DNA from: Glaciecola nitratireducens FR1064
GTDB lineage: Bacteria > Pseudomonadota > Gammaproteobacteria > Enterobacterales > Alteromonadaceae
Reading direction: 5' to 3'
NCBI RefSeq assembly: GCF_000226565.1
Contig: NC_016041.1
Span: 3,534,001-3,598,000, forward strand
DNA length: 64,000 nucleotides
Shown here: piece after piece, positions 9,381-18,287 of the stretch
Layout of the letters: each line of letters starts with the position of its first letter
Position numbering within the stretch: the stretch's first letter is position 1
Translations under genes and position numbers: made by a program
The notes under the pieces: generated by a model
What the model was told of the DNA's origin: nothing
The model's input: only the letters and a program-made list of their open reading frames with translations
The model's database searches: none

Positions 9381-10287
9381 GGATGTGTTCATTAATGACG
9401 TCGGCCCGCGTGATGGCTTGCAGAATCAAGCAAAGATATTATCTGCTCAGCAGCGTCTGCAACTTATTAAATCACTCACCGAAGCAGGACTAGATGGTAT
9501 AGAAGTAGGCGCATTCGTATCACCAAAAGCAGTCCCTGCTATGGCTGGAACAGACGAGATCTGCCAGCAACTTCAAAATAACCACTGTAATTATTCGGCC
9601 CTAATTCCAAACATGAAAGGCTTTGAGTTAGCCGAAGCGAATAAGATTAAGTTGGCTTCACTTGTCATTGCAACATCAAATACGATGAATGAAAAAAACA
9701 TTCGAATGGACAACGCACAAACTTTGAGCATGATTAAGAACGTCATAGATCACTCAAAAAGCACAAAAGTTGAAGTACAAGTTTATTTGGCTACTGCGTG
9801 GGAATGTCCATTTGAAGGAGTGATTTCAGCACAACAAGTCATCGATATGGCTGGCACTTTATTGGAGCTAGGCGCCTCTCGTTTGGTCATTGCAGATACC
9901 ATTGGCGCCGGAGATCCACTGCGGGTAAATAGGCTAATGTTGGAATTAATAAAACAATTCGGTTCAGATATTTTTTCCTGCCATTTTCATGATACCCGAG
10001 CTATGGGTCTAGCAAATATTTACGCAGCGTTAGACGCTGGAGTAAGGCGTTTTGACGCGTCAATTGCTGGCTTGGGCGGTTGCCCTTTTGCGCCAGGAGC
10101 AAGTGGTAATGTTGCAACAGAAGATGTGGTTATGATGTGTGAACAGATGGGCTACATAACTGGCATAAATATGCCCGCGCTATTAAATGCGTCGGACCTT
10201 GCCGTTGAATTAACGCATACCGCCCGTGGGGGGAATGCAAAAACATGGCTACGCAAACAATATCCAGAGACTAATGAAATAAATTAG
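9373..10287 (+). CDS. Hydroxymethylglutaryl-CoA lyase-like enzyme
   Basis: A 304-residue TIM-barrel lyase of the DRE-TIM family. The start at 9373 gives MIKDVFINDVGPRDGLQ with catalytic Arg13-Asp14. The metal-binding HFHDT and the active-site cysteine loop GLGGCPFAPGASGNVATED are those of HMG-CoA lyases. The family cleaves HMG-CoA to acetoacetate and acetyl-CoA in a divalent-metal-dependent reaction. Here it follows a CoA-transferase rather than the leucine-degradation genes (liu), so it may act on HMG-CoA from another source or on a related 3-hydroxy-3-methylacyl-CoA. AGGGGAG upstream serves as ribosome binding site inside the preceding gene. Confidence 0.88.
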   Translation: MIKDVFINDVGPRDGLQNQAKILSAQQRLQLIKSLTEAGLDGIEVGAFVSPKAVPAMAGTDEICQQLQNNHCNYSALIPNMKGFELAEANKIKLASLVIATSNTMNEKNIRMDNAQTLSMIKNVIDHSKSTKVEVQVYLATAWECPFEGVISAQQVIDMAGTLLELGASRLVIADTIGAGDPLRVNRLMLELIKQFGSDIFSCHFHDTRAMGLANIYAALDAGVRRFDASIAGLGGCPFAPGASGNVATEDVVMMCEQMGYITGINMPALLNASDLAVELTHTARGGNAKTWLRKQYPETNEIN

Positions 10288-10347
10288 TGCAGGCACAATA
10301 AAAAATTAGTATTGGTTAATACAAGAATATAAAAGAAGGAAAATGTT

Positions 10348-12423
10348 ATGAGCTATCGATTAGGCGTTGATGTTGGAGGAACCTTTACAGATCTTCTTTT
10401 GATTAACGAAAGCAACGGCGAAACTCACACAGCGAAAGTCCCCTCTACCCCAGAAGACTCCTCAGTTGGCGTATTAAACGGTATTGCGCGAATATGTGAA
10501 GAGTCTGGCATAGACCCAAAACAAATAAACCGTGTTATGCATGGGACAACGGTAGCTACAAACGCGGTTCTTACAGGTAAAGGTGCTAAAGTTGGACTCG
10601 TTACCACAAAAGGCTATAAACACGTTTTACAGGTTGCACGCTCTTTTTGCCCTGGAGGCTTAGGTGGCTGGGTGAGTTACGTTAAAAAACCGCTGCTAGC
10701 ACCGCTAGAGTTAACAATCGAAGCTAACGAGCGCATGGGAGCAGATGGAAGCACCGTTGGCGAATTGGACAAACAAGCATTGCGTGATGATTTGCATAAA
10801 TTAAAAGCTAAAGGTGAAGTGGAAGCGCTCACTATCTGCTTCATTAATGCTTACGTTAATGGCGAACACGAAAAACAAGCTAAAGCAGTTGCCGCAGAGA
10901 TTTTTACGGATATCCCCATTAGTATCTCCAGTGATATCGTACCTGAAATGCAGGAGTACGAGCGCACAGAAACGACAGTCGTCAATTCATATGTGCGTCC
11001 TGAGGTTGCGCGGTATGTTGATAACCTTCAAGCATCTCTGCATCAAACCATGGGAAAAGATTTACATCTATCGATTTTACGGTCAGACGGTGGCTTAGCG
11101 TCAGCAAATGCAGCAGCCGATAATCCGGTTAACTTGTTAATGAGCGGGCCAGCAGGCGGTGTATCAGGCGCGATACATTTCGCATCAGCCGCTGGATACG
11201 AAAACATCTTAACATTCGATATGGGCGGAACATCAACCGATGTAGCCTTAATTCAAAATTCAAAGGCTCGTATTCGACGTGAAACACGCGTAGGCGATGT
11301 TACCGTCCGTGCTCCATCAGTAGACGTGAGAACCGTTGGAGCCGGCGGTGGCTCACTAGCCTTCGTGCCTGAATTAACAAAAGCGTTGAGAGTTGGCCCT
11401 GAATCTGCTGGAGCCAAACCGGGCCCAGCTGCTTATATGAAAGGTGGTGTTGAGCCAACAGTTTGCGACGCTAACGTTGTTTTAGGCTATCTACCTTCCG
11501 ATGTTCAGCTCGGTGGTAAAATGGCAATTGACAAAGCAGCAGCGGTCGCCGCAGTGAAGAAAGTGGCTGATGCGATGGAAATTTCTGTAGAAGAAGCAGC
11601 AGAAGGTATCGTGCGCATTGCTAATGAAGCGATGTTCGGTGCGTTACGACTTGTTTCTGTTGAGCAGGGCTTCGACCCGAGAGATTTTGCACTCGTTGGC
11701 TTTGGTGGTGCAGGCCCATTGCACGCAAATGCATTAGGCATGCTCACCGGCTCTTGGCCAACTATCATACCGCCTGGACCTGGCGTATTGTGCGCCTATG
11801 GTGATGCAACGACGGTAGTAAAAGATGAGGCATCAAAAACTTACGTAACGCTGATTAAAGATACAAATAAGGCATCTCTTGGAGAGTTGTTCAATGAGCT
11901 AACCGAGAAAGCCGCTTCAACGCTTATTGCTGACGGTATCAGTAAAGATGAACTGGAAGTTACATTACAAGCTGATGTTCGATACACAGGTCAAGCATTC
12001 CAGCTATCGATCGAAATATCAAAAGCAGATTTTGAAGCGCAAGGGCTTGATTTATTGATTAGTCGCTTCGACGAACAACATACTCAATTGTTTACGTTTG
12101 CGCTTGATGAAGGTCATGAAATTGTCATGGTGCGCGCAATTGTTTCTGCAGCTTCAAAATCACTACCAGAAAGTAAGCAAATTACCGGTAGCACAACCTT
12201 ACTTGAATGCAAAATTGCAGACACCAAAATTTATCACCAAGGAGAGTATCATCAAGCTGCCATATATGAACGCAGCAAGATGGGTGTAGACCTAGTCGTT
12301 CCTGGTCCTTGCGTTGTTTGTGAGATGGACTCTACAACCGTTATTTTACCTGGATATGCGGCTACTGTAGACGCTGTTGGCAACCTGCTCATAAATCCTG
12401 TCAACGCAAATAATAATCGATAG
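10348..12423 (+). CDS. hyuA: Hydantoinase/oxoprolinase subunit A (HyuA type)
   Basis: A 691-residue ATP-binding subunit of the hydantoinase/5-oxoprolinase/acetone carboxylase family. The N-terminal RLGVDVGGTFTDLLLI is the phosphate loop of the Hydant_A_N domain. The second nucleotide motif is LTFDMGGTSTDVALI near residue 290-305, followed by the VRTVGAGGGSLA segment. These enzymes couple ATP hydrolysis to activating an amide or carbonyl of a cyclic compound (N-methylhydantoin, 5-oxoproline, caprolactam) or ketone. Subunit B follows after 12 bp, so the two form one enzyme. It starts at an ATG with AGAAGGAA upstream. The ring substrate cannot be told from sequence. Confidence 0.9.
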   Translation: MSYRLGVDVGGTFTDLLLINESNGETHTAKVPSTPEDSSVGVLNGIARICEESGIDPKQINRVMHGTTVATNAVLTGKGAKVGLVTTKGYKHVLQVARSFCPGGLGGWVSYVKKPLLAPLELTIEANERMGADGSTVGELDKQALRDDLHKLKAKGEVEALTICFINAYVNGEHEKQAKAVAAEIFTDIPISISSDIVPEMQEYERTETTVVNSYVRPEVARYVDNLQASLHQTMGKDLHLSILRSDGGLASANAAADNPVNLLMSGPAGGVSGAIHFASAAGYENILTFDMGGTSTDVALIQNSKARIRRETRVGDVTVRAPSVDVRTVGAGGGSLAFVPELTKALRVGPESAGAKPGPAAYMKGGVEPTVCDANVVLGYLPSDVQLGGKMAIDKAAAVAAVKKVADAMEISVEEAAEGIVRIANEAMFGALRLVSVEQGFDPRDFALVGFGGAGPLHANALGMLTGSWPTIIPPGPGVLCAYGDATTVVKDEASKTYVTLIKDTNKASLGELFNELTEKAASTLIADGISKDELEVTLQADVRYTGQAFQLSIEISKADFEAQGLDLLISRFDEQHTQLFTFALDEGHEIVMVRAIVSAASKSLPESKQITGSTTLLECKIADTKIYHQGEYHQAAIYERSKMGVDLVVPGPCVVCEMDSTTVILPGYAATVDAVGNLLINPVNANNNR

Positions 12424-12435
12424 TGGGAGATAAAC

Positions 12436-14286
12436 ATGAATAAAATTATTGAAACAAACACAGCTCCTCTTAGCCGCGTGGATACGGACACAGTAACCGT
12501 TGATATCATTGAAAACGCACTAAAAAACGCGCGTGAAGAAATGGATGCTGTGCTGTTTAGAACAGCAATGAGCCCAGGTATTCGCGAACAAGGTGATTGC
12601 TTTCCAATGATTGCAAACAAAGATGGCAAAATGGTTGTGGGCCAATTCGGTTCTTTCATCCATGGGTTCATGGACGCATTTTCAGGACAAGTAGAAGAAG
12701 GCGATGTTTTATTAACTAACGATCCATACATGTGCAACGGCGCTGTATCTCACTTACCGGATTGGATCGTTATTGTTCCTATTTTCCGTGAAGGCAGACA
12801 CATCGCGTGGTCAGCAATGTTTGGTCACATGTCCGATAATGGCGGCATGGTTCCGGGTTCAATTCCAATCAAAGCAGAAACCATTTTCCAAGAAGGGATC
12901 CGCATTCCCCCTACCAAGCTTTACAAGAAAGGCGTATTGCAGAAAGATCTGTTGGAACTCATCTTACACAACGTGAGAACACCACAGTGGAACCGCTTCG
13001 ATTTAAACGCTTTAGTTGCTGCTTGCAACACTGCTTCAAAGCGAGTTATCGAAATTGCTGATAGATTTGGTGATGATACGTTTTACTCTACTATGGAAAT
13101 CATGTTGGAGAGAAATCACACTGCAATGTCTGCGATCATTAACATGCTAGTGCCAGAAGAGCCTCGCGTATTTGAAGATTATTTGTGTGATGACGGCGTC
13201 GGTAAAGGACCATACAAAATTCGTTGCAAAATGTGGCGCGAAGGACCTAAGGCCATATTTGACTTTGACGGTACCGACCCTCAGGCTAAAAGCTCAATTA
13301 ACTTCTACTTAAATGAAGAAATGTTTAAGATGTTTTTTGGCTCTTTCACGATTAACTTAGTTGACCCACAAATACTCTTCAATGATGGTTTTTACGACCT
13401 CGTTGATGTACGTATTCCGCAAGGTAGTTTGTTGAAGCCGAATTACCCTGCAGCTCTCTCTGGAAGAACACATGCTCTGGGCAGAATATTCGATGTCATG
13501 GGCGGCTTGTTAGGGCAAGGCGCACCAGAAGCAATGAATGCGGCAGGATTCTCCGATTCACCGCACCTATTTTACTCAGGCTACGATGACAAAGGCGAAT
13601 GGTTCCAACTGTTTCAAATCGGTTTTGGTGGTATCCCTGGTCGCCCTGCTGGAGATGGTCCTGATGGCCATTCGCTATGGCCTGGCTTTACTAATGTTCC
13701 GAACGAATTCATTGAAGCTTACTTCCCACTGCGCGTTGAAACGTATGAAGCAATAGTCGATTCAGGAGGTGCAGGTTTGCACCGAGGTGGTAATGGATTA
13801 TCTGTAGGTTATCGTTTCTTAAATGATGGGCAAATAGCTATTCACGATGATCGTTGGTTAACATACCCGTGGGGGGTTAACGGAGGAGCACCGGGAATGC
13901 GTTCAACCAAATTATTGAAACGCGCTGATGGTAGTGAAGAAACATTGCCCGCAAAATGCGAAGGTATTGAAGTTAAGAAAGGCGATATTTTATACTTTAA
14001 TACTTGGGGCGGCGGCGGATGGGGTGACCCGTTTGTGCGCGAACCACAGCTAGTACTTGATGACATCAATCGTTCATTAGTATCGGTTGCCGGTGCCAGA
14101 AATTATGGTGTCGTAGTTAAAGACGATATGTCTATCGATCACGACGCCACAACAGCTCTTAGAGCAGAAATGGCGAGTGCCCGAGGAGATGTTCAACTGT
14201 TCGACTTTGGTGGGGATATTGCTGATATTAAAGCACGTAGTTTAGAAGAAACAAAACTACCCGCACCTGAAACTCCAGAGTTCTAA
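12436..14286 (+). CDS. hyuB: Hydantoinase/oxoprolinase subunit B (HyuB type)
   Basis: A 616-residue Hydantoinase_B protein, the catalytic partner of the preceding HyuA. Family hallmarks include the N-terminal ENALKNAREEMDAVLFRTAMSPGIREQGDCF, the GDVLLTNDPYMCNGA loop, HMSDNGGMVPGS and the glycine-rich C-terminal HRGGNGLSVGYRF and FNTWGGGGWGDP segments. Its length is usual for separate subunit B proteins, whereas eukaryotic oxoprolinase fuses A and B. It has GGGAG before its ATG. Its stop is followed directly by the amidase ATG. The open-ring product is probably handed to that amidase, as N-methylhydantoinase hands N-carbamoylsarcosine to its amidohydrolase. Confidence 0.9.
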   Translation: MNKIIETNTAPLSRVDTDTVTVDIIENALKNAREEMDAVLFRTAMSPGIREQGDCFPMIANKDGKMVVGQFGSFIHGFMDAFSGQVEEGDVLLTNDPYMCNGAVSHLPDWIVIVPIFREGRHIAWSAMFGHMSDNGGMVPGSIPIKAETIFQEGIRIPPTKLYKKGVLQKDLLELILHNVRTPQWNRFDLNALVAACNTASKRVIEIADRFGDDTFYSTMEIMLERNHTAMSAIINMLVPEEPRVFEDYLCDDGVGKGPYKIRCKMWREGPKAIFDFDGTDPQAKSSINFYLNEEMFKMFFGSFTINLVDPQILFNDGFYDLVDVRIPQGSLLKPNYPAALSGRTHALGRIFDVMGGLLGQGAPEAMNAAGFSDSPHLFYSGYDDKGEWFQLFQIGFGGIPGRPAGDGPDGHSLWPGFTNVPNEFIEAYFPLRVETYEAIVDSGGAGLHRGGNGLSVGYRFLNDGQIAIHDDRWLTYPWGVNGGAPGMRSTKLLKRADGSEETLPAKCEGIEVKKGDILYFNTWGGGGWGDPFVREPQLVLDDINRSLVSVAGARNYGVVVKDDMSIDHDATTALRAEMASARGDVQLFDFGGDIADIKARSLEETKLPAPETPEF

Positions 14287-14904
14287 ATGACGGTAACTCT
14301 TATCGACAATGATCTTGTTATTGGTGAATTACAGTTGGGCAAACGCCCAGCTGTAATTGCTGTCGACTTCAGCAACGGATTTACAGACAAAGAAAGTCCG
14401 TTAGGAGGAAAATTTGAACCGCAGTTAGAGGCGAATCTAGAGATCATTACTGCAGCTACTGAGAGTAAAGTTCCGGTTTTTTTCACTACGGTAGTGTATG
14501 ACAATGAACAACAGGCGAGCGTTTTTAGACAACGTTTACCCGCATTAAATATATTGCAACGGGGCTCTCACTGGGTTGATATACACGAGAAGTTTAGCGC
14601 TTATGCTAATCACGACAATATTATTGAAAAGCATTATCCTAGCGCTTTTTTTTCAACCAACTTGGCAAGCAAGCTAGAAGCGCTCAACATAGATTCGCTT
14701 ATTATAACCGGTCTGACTACATCAGGGTGTGTGCGCGCAACTTGCGTTGACGGTCTGCAGCATAATTTCTTATGCGTAGTTGTGCCAGAGGCTTGCGGGG
14801 ATAGAAATCAACCTGCGCACGCAATGAGCCTTCATGATATGCATGCAAAATATGCTCAGGTTTTGCCATTGAGTCAAGTGATAAGTTACTTTAAATCGCT
14901 ATGA
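14287..14904 (+). CDS. Isochorismatase-fold cysteine hydrolase (N-carbamoylsarcosine amidase-like)
   Basis: A 205-residue cysteine hydrolase with the Asp-Lys-Cys triad visible: Asp27 (AVDFSNGFTD), Lys115 (IIEKHYPSAF) and Cys148 (TTSGCVRATCVDG). The combination VDFSNGFTDKESPLG plus SGCVRATCVDGLQH is closest in my recollection to N-carbamoylsarcosine amidohydrolases, which release ammonia and CO2 from the carbamoyl amino acid produced by hydantoinase. Its ATG begins at the base after the hyuB stop, so it is the last gene of the operon. An alternative is a half-amide amidase acting on an opened cyclic imide. Only family level is firm. Confidence 0.82.
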   Translation: MTVTLIDNDLVIGELQLGKRPAVIAVDFSNGFTDKESPLGGKFEPQLEANLEIITAATESKVPVFFTTVVYDNEQQASVFRQRLPALNILQRGSHWVDIHEKFSAYANHDNIIEKHYPSAFFSTNLASKLEALNIDSLIITGLTTSGCVRATCVDGLQHNFLCVVVPEACGDRNQPAHAMSLHDMHAKYAQVLPLSQVISYFKSL

Positions 14905-14977
14905 CTTAGACAACTTAAAGCGCAGTCTAAGGTCGTCGAAATATCACTGGTCATTCACTAACAAGTCACCTTTTAAG

Positions 14978-15013
14978 ACACAGGGCTCAGCTAAAAGTGA
15001 GCCTTGTGTTTTC
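14978..15013. terminator. Hairpin between convergent catabolic operons
   Basis: A 12-bp stem (ACACAGGGCTCA at 14978-14989 with TGAGCCTTGTGT at 14998-15009, one G-U pair) with an 8-nt loop is followed by TTTTC on the plus strand. It ends the hydantoinase operon and overlaps the last codons and stop of leuD. On the minus strand it is followed by CTTAAAA, a poor U-tract, so it is best as a plus-strand terminator, possibly bidirectional. Confidence 0.6.
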
Positions 15014-15586
15014 AAATGCGCTAATTTTATCGTTAAGCTCAAGAGTTTGCCCAATTGCGTCCAAGCCTTTCATTAGATTACTCTTATGATGCAACTGGAT
15101 CTCAAAAGCAAAACTCAGCTCTTCGCACGTGACTTTTTGATTAGGTAAGTCAATTTGTATCTGGGTCTTCGGATTAGCAGCTACTTTTTTAAATAAAAGA
15201 TCAAGCTGAGAGTTTGGTAATACGATTGGCAGCAACTGATTGTTAATGCTGTTTCCATAAAAAATATCTGCGAAGCTTGTCGCTATGATAACGGTAAACC
15301 CATAATCGACCAAAGCCCAAGGAGCATGTTCACGACTTGAACCACAGCCAAAATTTTCACGAGTTAACAAGACGCTCGCCCCGTCATATGCAGTTTGATT
15401 TAAAACAAAACTTGGGTCAGGCCTCTTTTCAGGCCCAGGTAAATAGCGCCAGTCGTGAAACAAATTCACCCCATATCCAGTGCGGGTAACACCCGTTAAA
15501 AACTGCTTTGGAAGTATTTGGTCAGTATCAATGTTGGCTTGATCAAGCGGCATCATTGAGCCTTTAATAATAGAAATACCAGACAC
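14987..15586 (-). CDS. leuD: 3-isopropylmalate dehydratase small subunit (LeuD-type)
   Basis: A 199-residue small subunit of the aconitase-family isomerase. It contains PLDQANIDTDQILPKQFL, TRENFGCGSSREHAPWAL (the swivelling-domain substrate loop) and SFADIFYGNSINNQLLP, all matching LeuD. The start is a GTG at 15586 with GGAG eight bases upstream, overlapping the leuC stop by one base (TAGTG), so translation is coupled to leuC. With LeuC it would isomerise 2- and 3-isopropylmalate or hydrate a related maleate or citraconate. leuA and leuB are absent nearby, and it sits beside a catabolic operon. It could be a housekeeping leucine gene or a catabolic paralogue. Confidence 0.88.
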   Translation of the reverse strand: MSGISIIKGSMMPLDQANIDTDQILPKQFLTGVTRTGYGVNLFHDWRYLPGPEKRPDPSFVLNQTAYDGASVLLTRENFGCGSSREHAPWALVDYGFTVIIATSFADIFYGNSINNQLLPIVLPNSQLDLLFKKVAANPKTQIQIDLPNQKVTCEELSFAFEIQLHHKSNLMKGLDAIGQTLELNDKISAFENTRLTFS

Positions 15587-16989
15587 TATTGTTCTCCTAA
15601 ATCTCTAACATCAGTAAACTTGCCAGTAATAGCCGCTGCCGCTGCCATTTCAGGGCTGACTAAATGAGTACGTGCACCTCGTCCTTGTCTACCCTCAAAG
15701 TTGCGGTTGCTTGTAGAAGCACATCGATCGCCCAGGCCTAAAACATCATCGTTCATGCCCAAACACATTGAACACCCCGGTAAACGCCACTCGAAGCCCG
15801 ATTCTTTAAATATTTTATCTAAATTCTCCTGTTCTGCTTGCTCCTTAACTGCTACCGAGCCTGGTACGACAATAGCGGTTACTCCGCTTGCAACGTGTCC
15901 CTTCGCTGCAATGCTGGCTGCTGCTCTCAAATCTTCAATACGACTATTTGTACAAGAACCAATGAAAACATGTGAAATAGCAACGTCTTTTAAAGATTGC
16001 CCAGGAGTTAGCCCCATATATGTCAACGCTTTCTTTGCAGAGCCTTGATTAACAGAATCAGAAAATGAAGAAGGTTCAGGAATTAATTGGTTCACACCAA
16101 TCACTTGCCCCGGATTTGTACCCCAAGTAATTTGTGGCTCTATATCATTAGCGTCTAATTCAACGCATGTATCGTAAACAGCATCTTCGTCAGAGTGCAG
16201 TGTTTGCCAATAGGCAACCGCTCGTTCCCAATTATCCCCTACAGGTGCAAATTCTTTACCTTTAATATAGGCAATCGTCTTTTCATCCGGCGCTATTAAC
16301 CCTGCTTTCGCGCCAGCTTCAATACTCATATTACAGATGGTCATGCGCTGCTCCATGGATAATTGACTTATACCACTTCCACAATATTCAATCACGTGAC
16401 CCGTTGCGCCTGCATGACCAATTTTGCCAATGATAGCGAGAATAATGTCTTTTGCTGTTACTCCTAATGGAAGTCTACCATTAACCTTCACTTGCATATT
16501 TTTAGCACGCGATTGCTTCAACGTTTGAGTTGCTAGAACGTGTTCAACTTGAGATGTGCCAATACCAAATGCTAAAGCGCCAAAAGCGCCATGTGTTGCA
16601 GTGTGGGAATCACCACAAACGACCGTCATACCTGGGTGGATCAACCCCAATTGGGGGCCAATCACGTGTACTATGCCTTGGTTTTTATGCCCTACGGGAT
16701 AAAGCTCAATGTTGTATTTTGCACAATTGACCGCGAGTGTATTTAACTGCAGTTCATTTAATGGACCACAAGCATCCAGAGCGAGTGATTTAGTTGAAAT
16801 GCTATGGTCCATGGTTCCAAAGGTTAAATCTGGACGACGTACTGTTCTATTTTTTTCTTGTAGCCCGGCAAAAGCCTGCGGAGTTGTCACTTCGTGTATT
16901 AAATGGCGGTCAACATAAAGCAATAAGTCTTGCCCCACTTCATCTACTAAATGCGCATCTACAATTTTTTGATATAAGGTTGAAGGCAT
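15586..16989 (-). CDS. leuC: 3-isopropylmalate dehydratase large subunit (LeuC-type)
   Basis: A 467-residue large subunit, the normal bacterial LeuC length. The three [4Fe-4S] cysteines are present in [14 protein letters not shown] and [10 protein letters not shown], and the substrate-site motifs [40 protein letters not shown] and [14 protein letters not shown] are conserved. One deviation is visible: enterobacterial LeuC has VPGSGPVK, while here it is [14 protein letters not shown] precedes the ATG. The gene follows an SDR gene after 154 bp rather than leuA-leuB. The family isomerises isopropylmalate, but close relatives hydrate maleate, citraconate or dimethylmaleate, so a catabolic role with the convergent operon is possible. 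Confidence 0.88.
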   Translation of the reverse strand: MPSTLYQKIVDAHLVDEVGQDLLLYVDRHLIHEVTTPQAFAGLQEKNRTVRRPDLTFGTMDHSISTKSLALDACGPLNELQLNTLAVNCAKYNIELYPVGHKNQGIVHVIGPQLGLIHPGMTVVCGDSHTATHGAFGALAFGIGTSQVEHVLATQTLKQSRAKNMQVKVNGRLPLGVTAKDIILAIIGKIGHAGATGHVIEYCGSGISQLSMEQRMTICNMSIEAGAKAGLIAPDEKTIAYIKGKEFAPVGDNWERAVAYWQTLHSDEDAVYDTCVELDANDIEPQITWGTNPGQVIGVNQLIPEPSSFSDSVNQGSAKKALTYMGLTPGQSLKDVAISHVFIGSCTNSRIEDLRAAASIAAKGHVASGVTAIVVPGSVAVKEQAEQENLDKIFKESGFEWRLPGCSMCLGMNDDVLGLGDRCASTSNRNFEGRQGRGARTHLVSPEMAAAAAITGKFTDVRDLGEQ

Positions 16990-17057
16990 ACAAAATTCCT
17001 TTAAACAGGTTTAGAACATGACATAATTTGTGGCAGTAATTGTAACATTCACACGTC

Positions 17058-17069
17058 ACCTGCGCAGGT
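17058..17069. promoter_or_regulatory. 12-bp perfect palindrome upstream of leuC
   Basis: ACCTGCGCAGGT is a perfect dyad in the 154-bp gap between the SDR gene and leuC, about 70 bp upstream of the leuC start. It has no loop, so it is a likelier protein-binding site than a terminator. The lower-coordinate flank is a T-rich run on the plus strand only. The cognate regulator is unknown. Confidence 0.35.
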
Positions 17070-17143
17070 CATTTTTTACCCTAAAGAGCAAAAACAATCG
17101 CTGCAAAAACTGAGTATTATGCTTTTTAATTTTTTACTTTAGG

Positions 17144-18055
17144 TTACAAACTCACCATGTCATCACCAATGAGATGCTTAACTAAGTTACTTTGTTCGGC
17201 ATCATTAAACGCCTTGCTAATAAGTGCAGCTCTGTAATCTGTGGCTTCTTTATAATTAGGGTGCGTAAAAATATACTGTTGACCTGAATCGAGTGCTTCA
17301 ACAACTCGTTTTGCAAGCAAGTCCGCGGGAATACCAGACTCCACGAACGCCGCAGCTTGACCAAAGCTTTTCTTGTAACGTTCTTTTTCTTCCGGTGTGA
17401 ATTCTTTTAATTCCTTGGCTGACTTATATTTGTCTTGTTTATTGCGCAAAGATTCATGAATGCGAGTCTTTACAAAAGCAGGACATAATGCCGCAACATG
17501 AATATTGTGTGGCTTGAGTTCAACTGACCAACTCTCAGTCATTGATACAACCGCCGCCTTGGTAGCGGAGTACGAGCTAGCATAAGGAACACCCATCATG
17601 CCGGCCATGGACGCAACATTAATAATCCAGCCACCCTCACCATGACGCTTGATTTCTGGTGTTGCGGCCTGTGTACCGTAAAGCACGCCCATCAAGTTAA
17701 CATCAATGACCCAGCGCCAAATATCATGATCCGTTTGTTCTATTTTACCCGGAACGCCGCCCACACCGGCATTGTTAACAACCATATGTAACTTACCGAA
17801 AGTCGCTATAGTTTGTTCAATACATGCTTGCCACTGAGCATATTCAGTGACATCTAATTGGCATGCCAACACATTGATATTGAGCAATTCTAATTGCTGC
17901 TTAGCATTTTCCAACGCAGCTTCATCGATATCAGCAATGACAACATTCATGCCGAGTTCACCAAATTCTTTGGCCAAAGCAAAGCCAATACCACCAGCAG
18001 CTCCAGAAATAAGCGCAGTCTTTCCCGAATAAGTTATTGCTTCATTTTTTGACAT
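17144..18055 (-). CDS. Short-chain dehydrogenase/reductase (SDR)
   Basis: A 303-residue classical SDR from the ATG at 18055, preceded by AAGGGGG at ideal spacing; an upstream start at 18076 adds seven residues without support. The cofactor loop is SGAAGGIG, followed by the acidic ADIDEA typical of NAD(H) preference, NNAGVGG, and the catalytic Ser (NVASMAG) and YSATK tetrad. It lies upstream of leuC-leuD on the same strand. It probably oxidises or reduces a hydroxy intermediate related to the LeuCD-type step or to the convergent operon. The substrate is unknown; C-terminal residues of about 230-300 are helical, as in longer SDRs. Confidence 0.88.
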   Translation of the reverse strand: MSKNEAITYSGKTALISGAAGGIGFALAKEFGELGMNVVIADIDEAALENAKQQLELLNINVLACQLDVTEYAQWQACIEQTIATFGKLHMVVNNAGVGGVPGKIEQTDHDIWRWVIDVNLMGVLYGTQAATPEIKRHGEGGWIINVASMAGMMGVPYASSYSATKAAVVSMTESWSVELKPHNIHVAALCPAFVKTRIHESLRNKQDKYKSAKELKEFTPEEKERYKKSFGQAAAFVESGIPADLLAKRVVEALDSGQQYIFTHPNYKEATDYRAALISKAFNDAEQSNLVKHLIGDDMVSL

Positions 18056-18287
18056 AAGATGCCCCCTTCGATTCAATATAATTTCATCCTTTAGCAGGAC
18101 GATGCCGTGTAATTTAAATATATGGCGACACCAACTATAATCAAAATTTATTTACTTAATCACTAGCTCTTAGTTCTATGAATAGTACTTACTAAAAACT
18201 GAATTTATGAGGCGTTTGTAATATTATCTACCACAAATCACATATAAGCCCTTTTATAGGGACCTATCGGATGGAGTTTGAAAATAA

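Noticed and set aside
12252-12737. A 161-codon reverse frame across the hyuA-hyuB junction
   Set aside because: Lies antisense to two strongly conserved genes; low-complexity translation and no family features.
18056-18287. Search for a second sigma-54 promoter before the SDR-leuC-leuD operon
   Set aside because: The best GC/CC pair (near 18097-18109) has 9 rather than 10 bp between the invariant bases and poor flanks.
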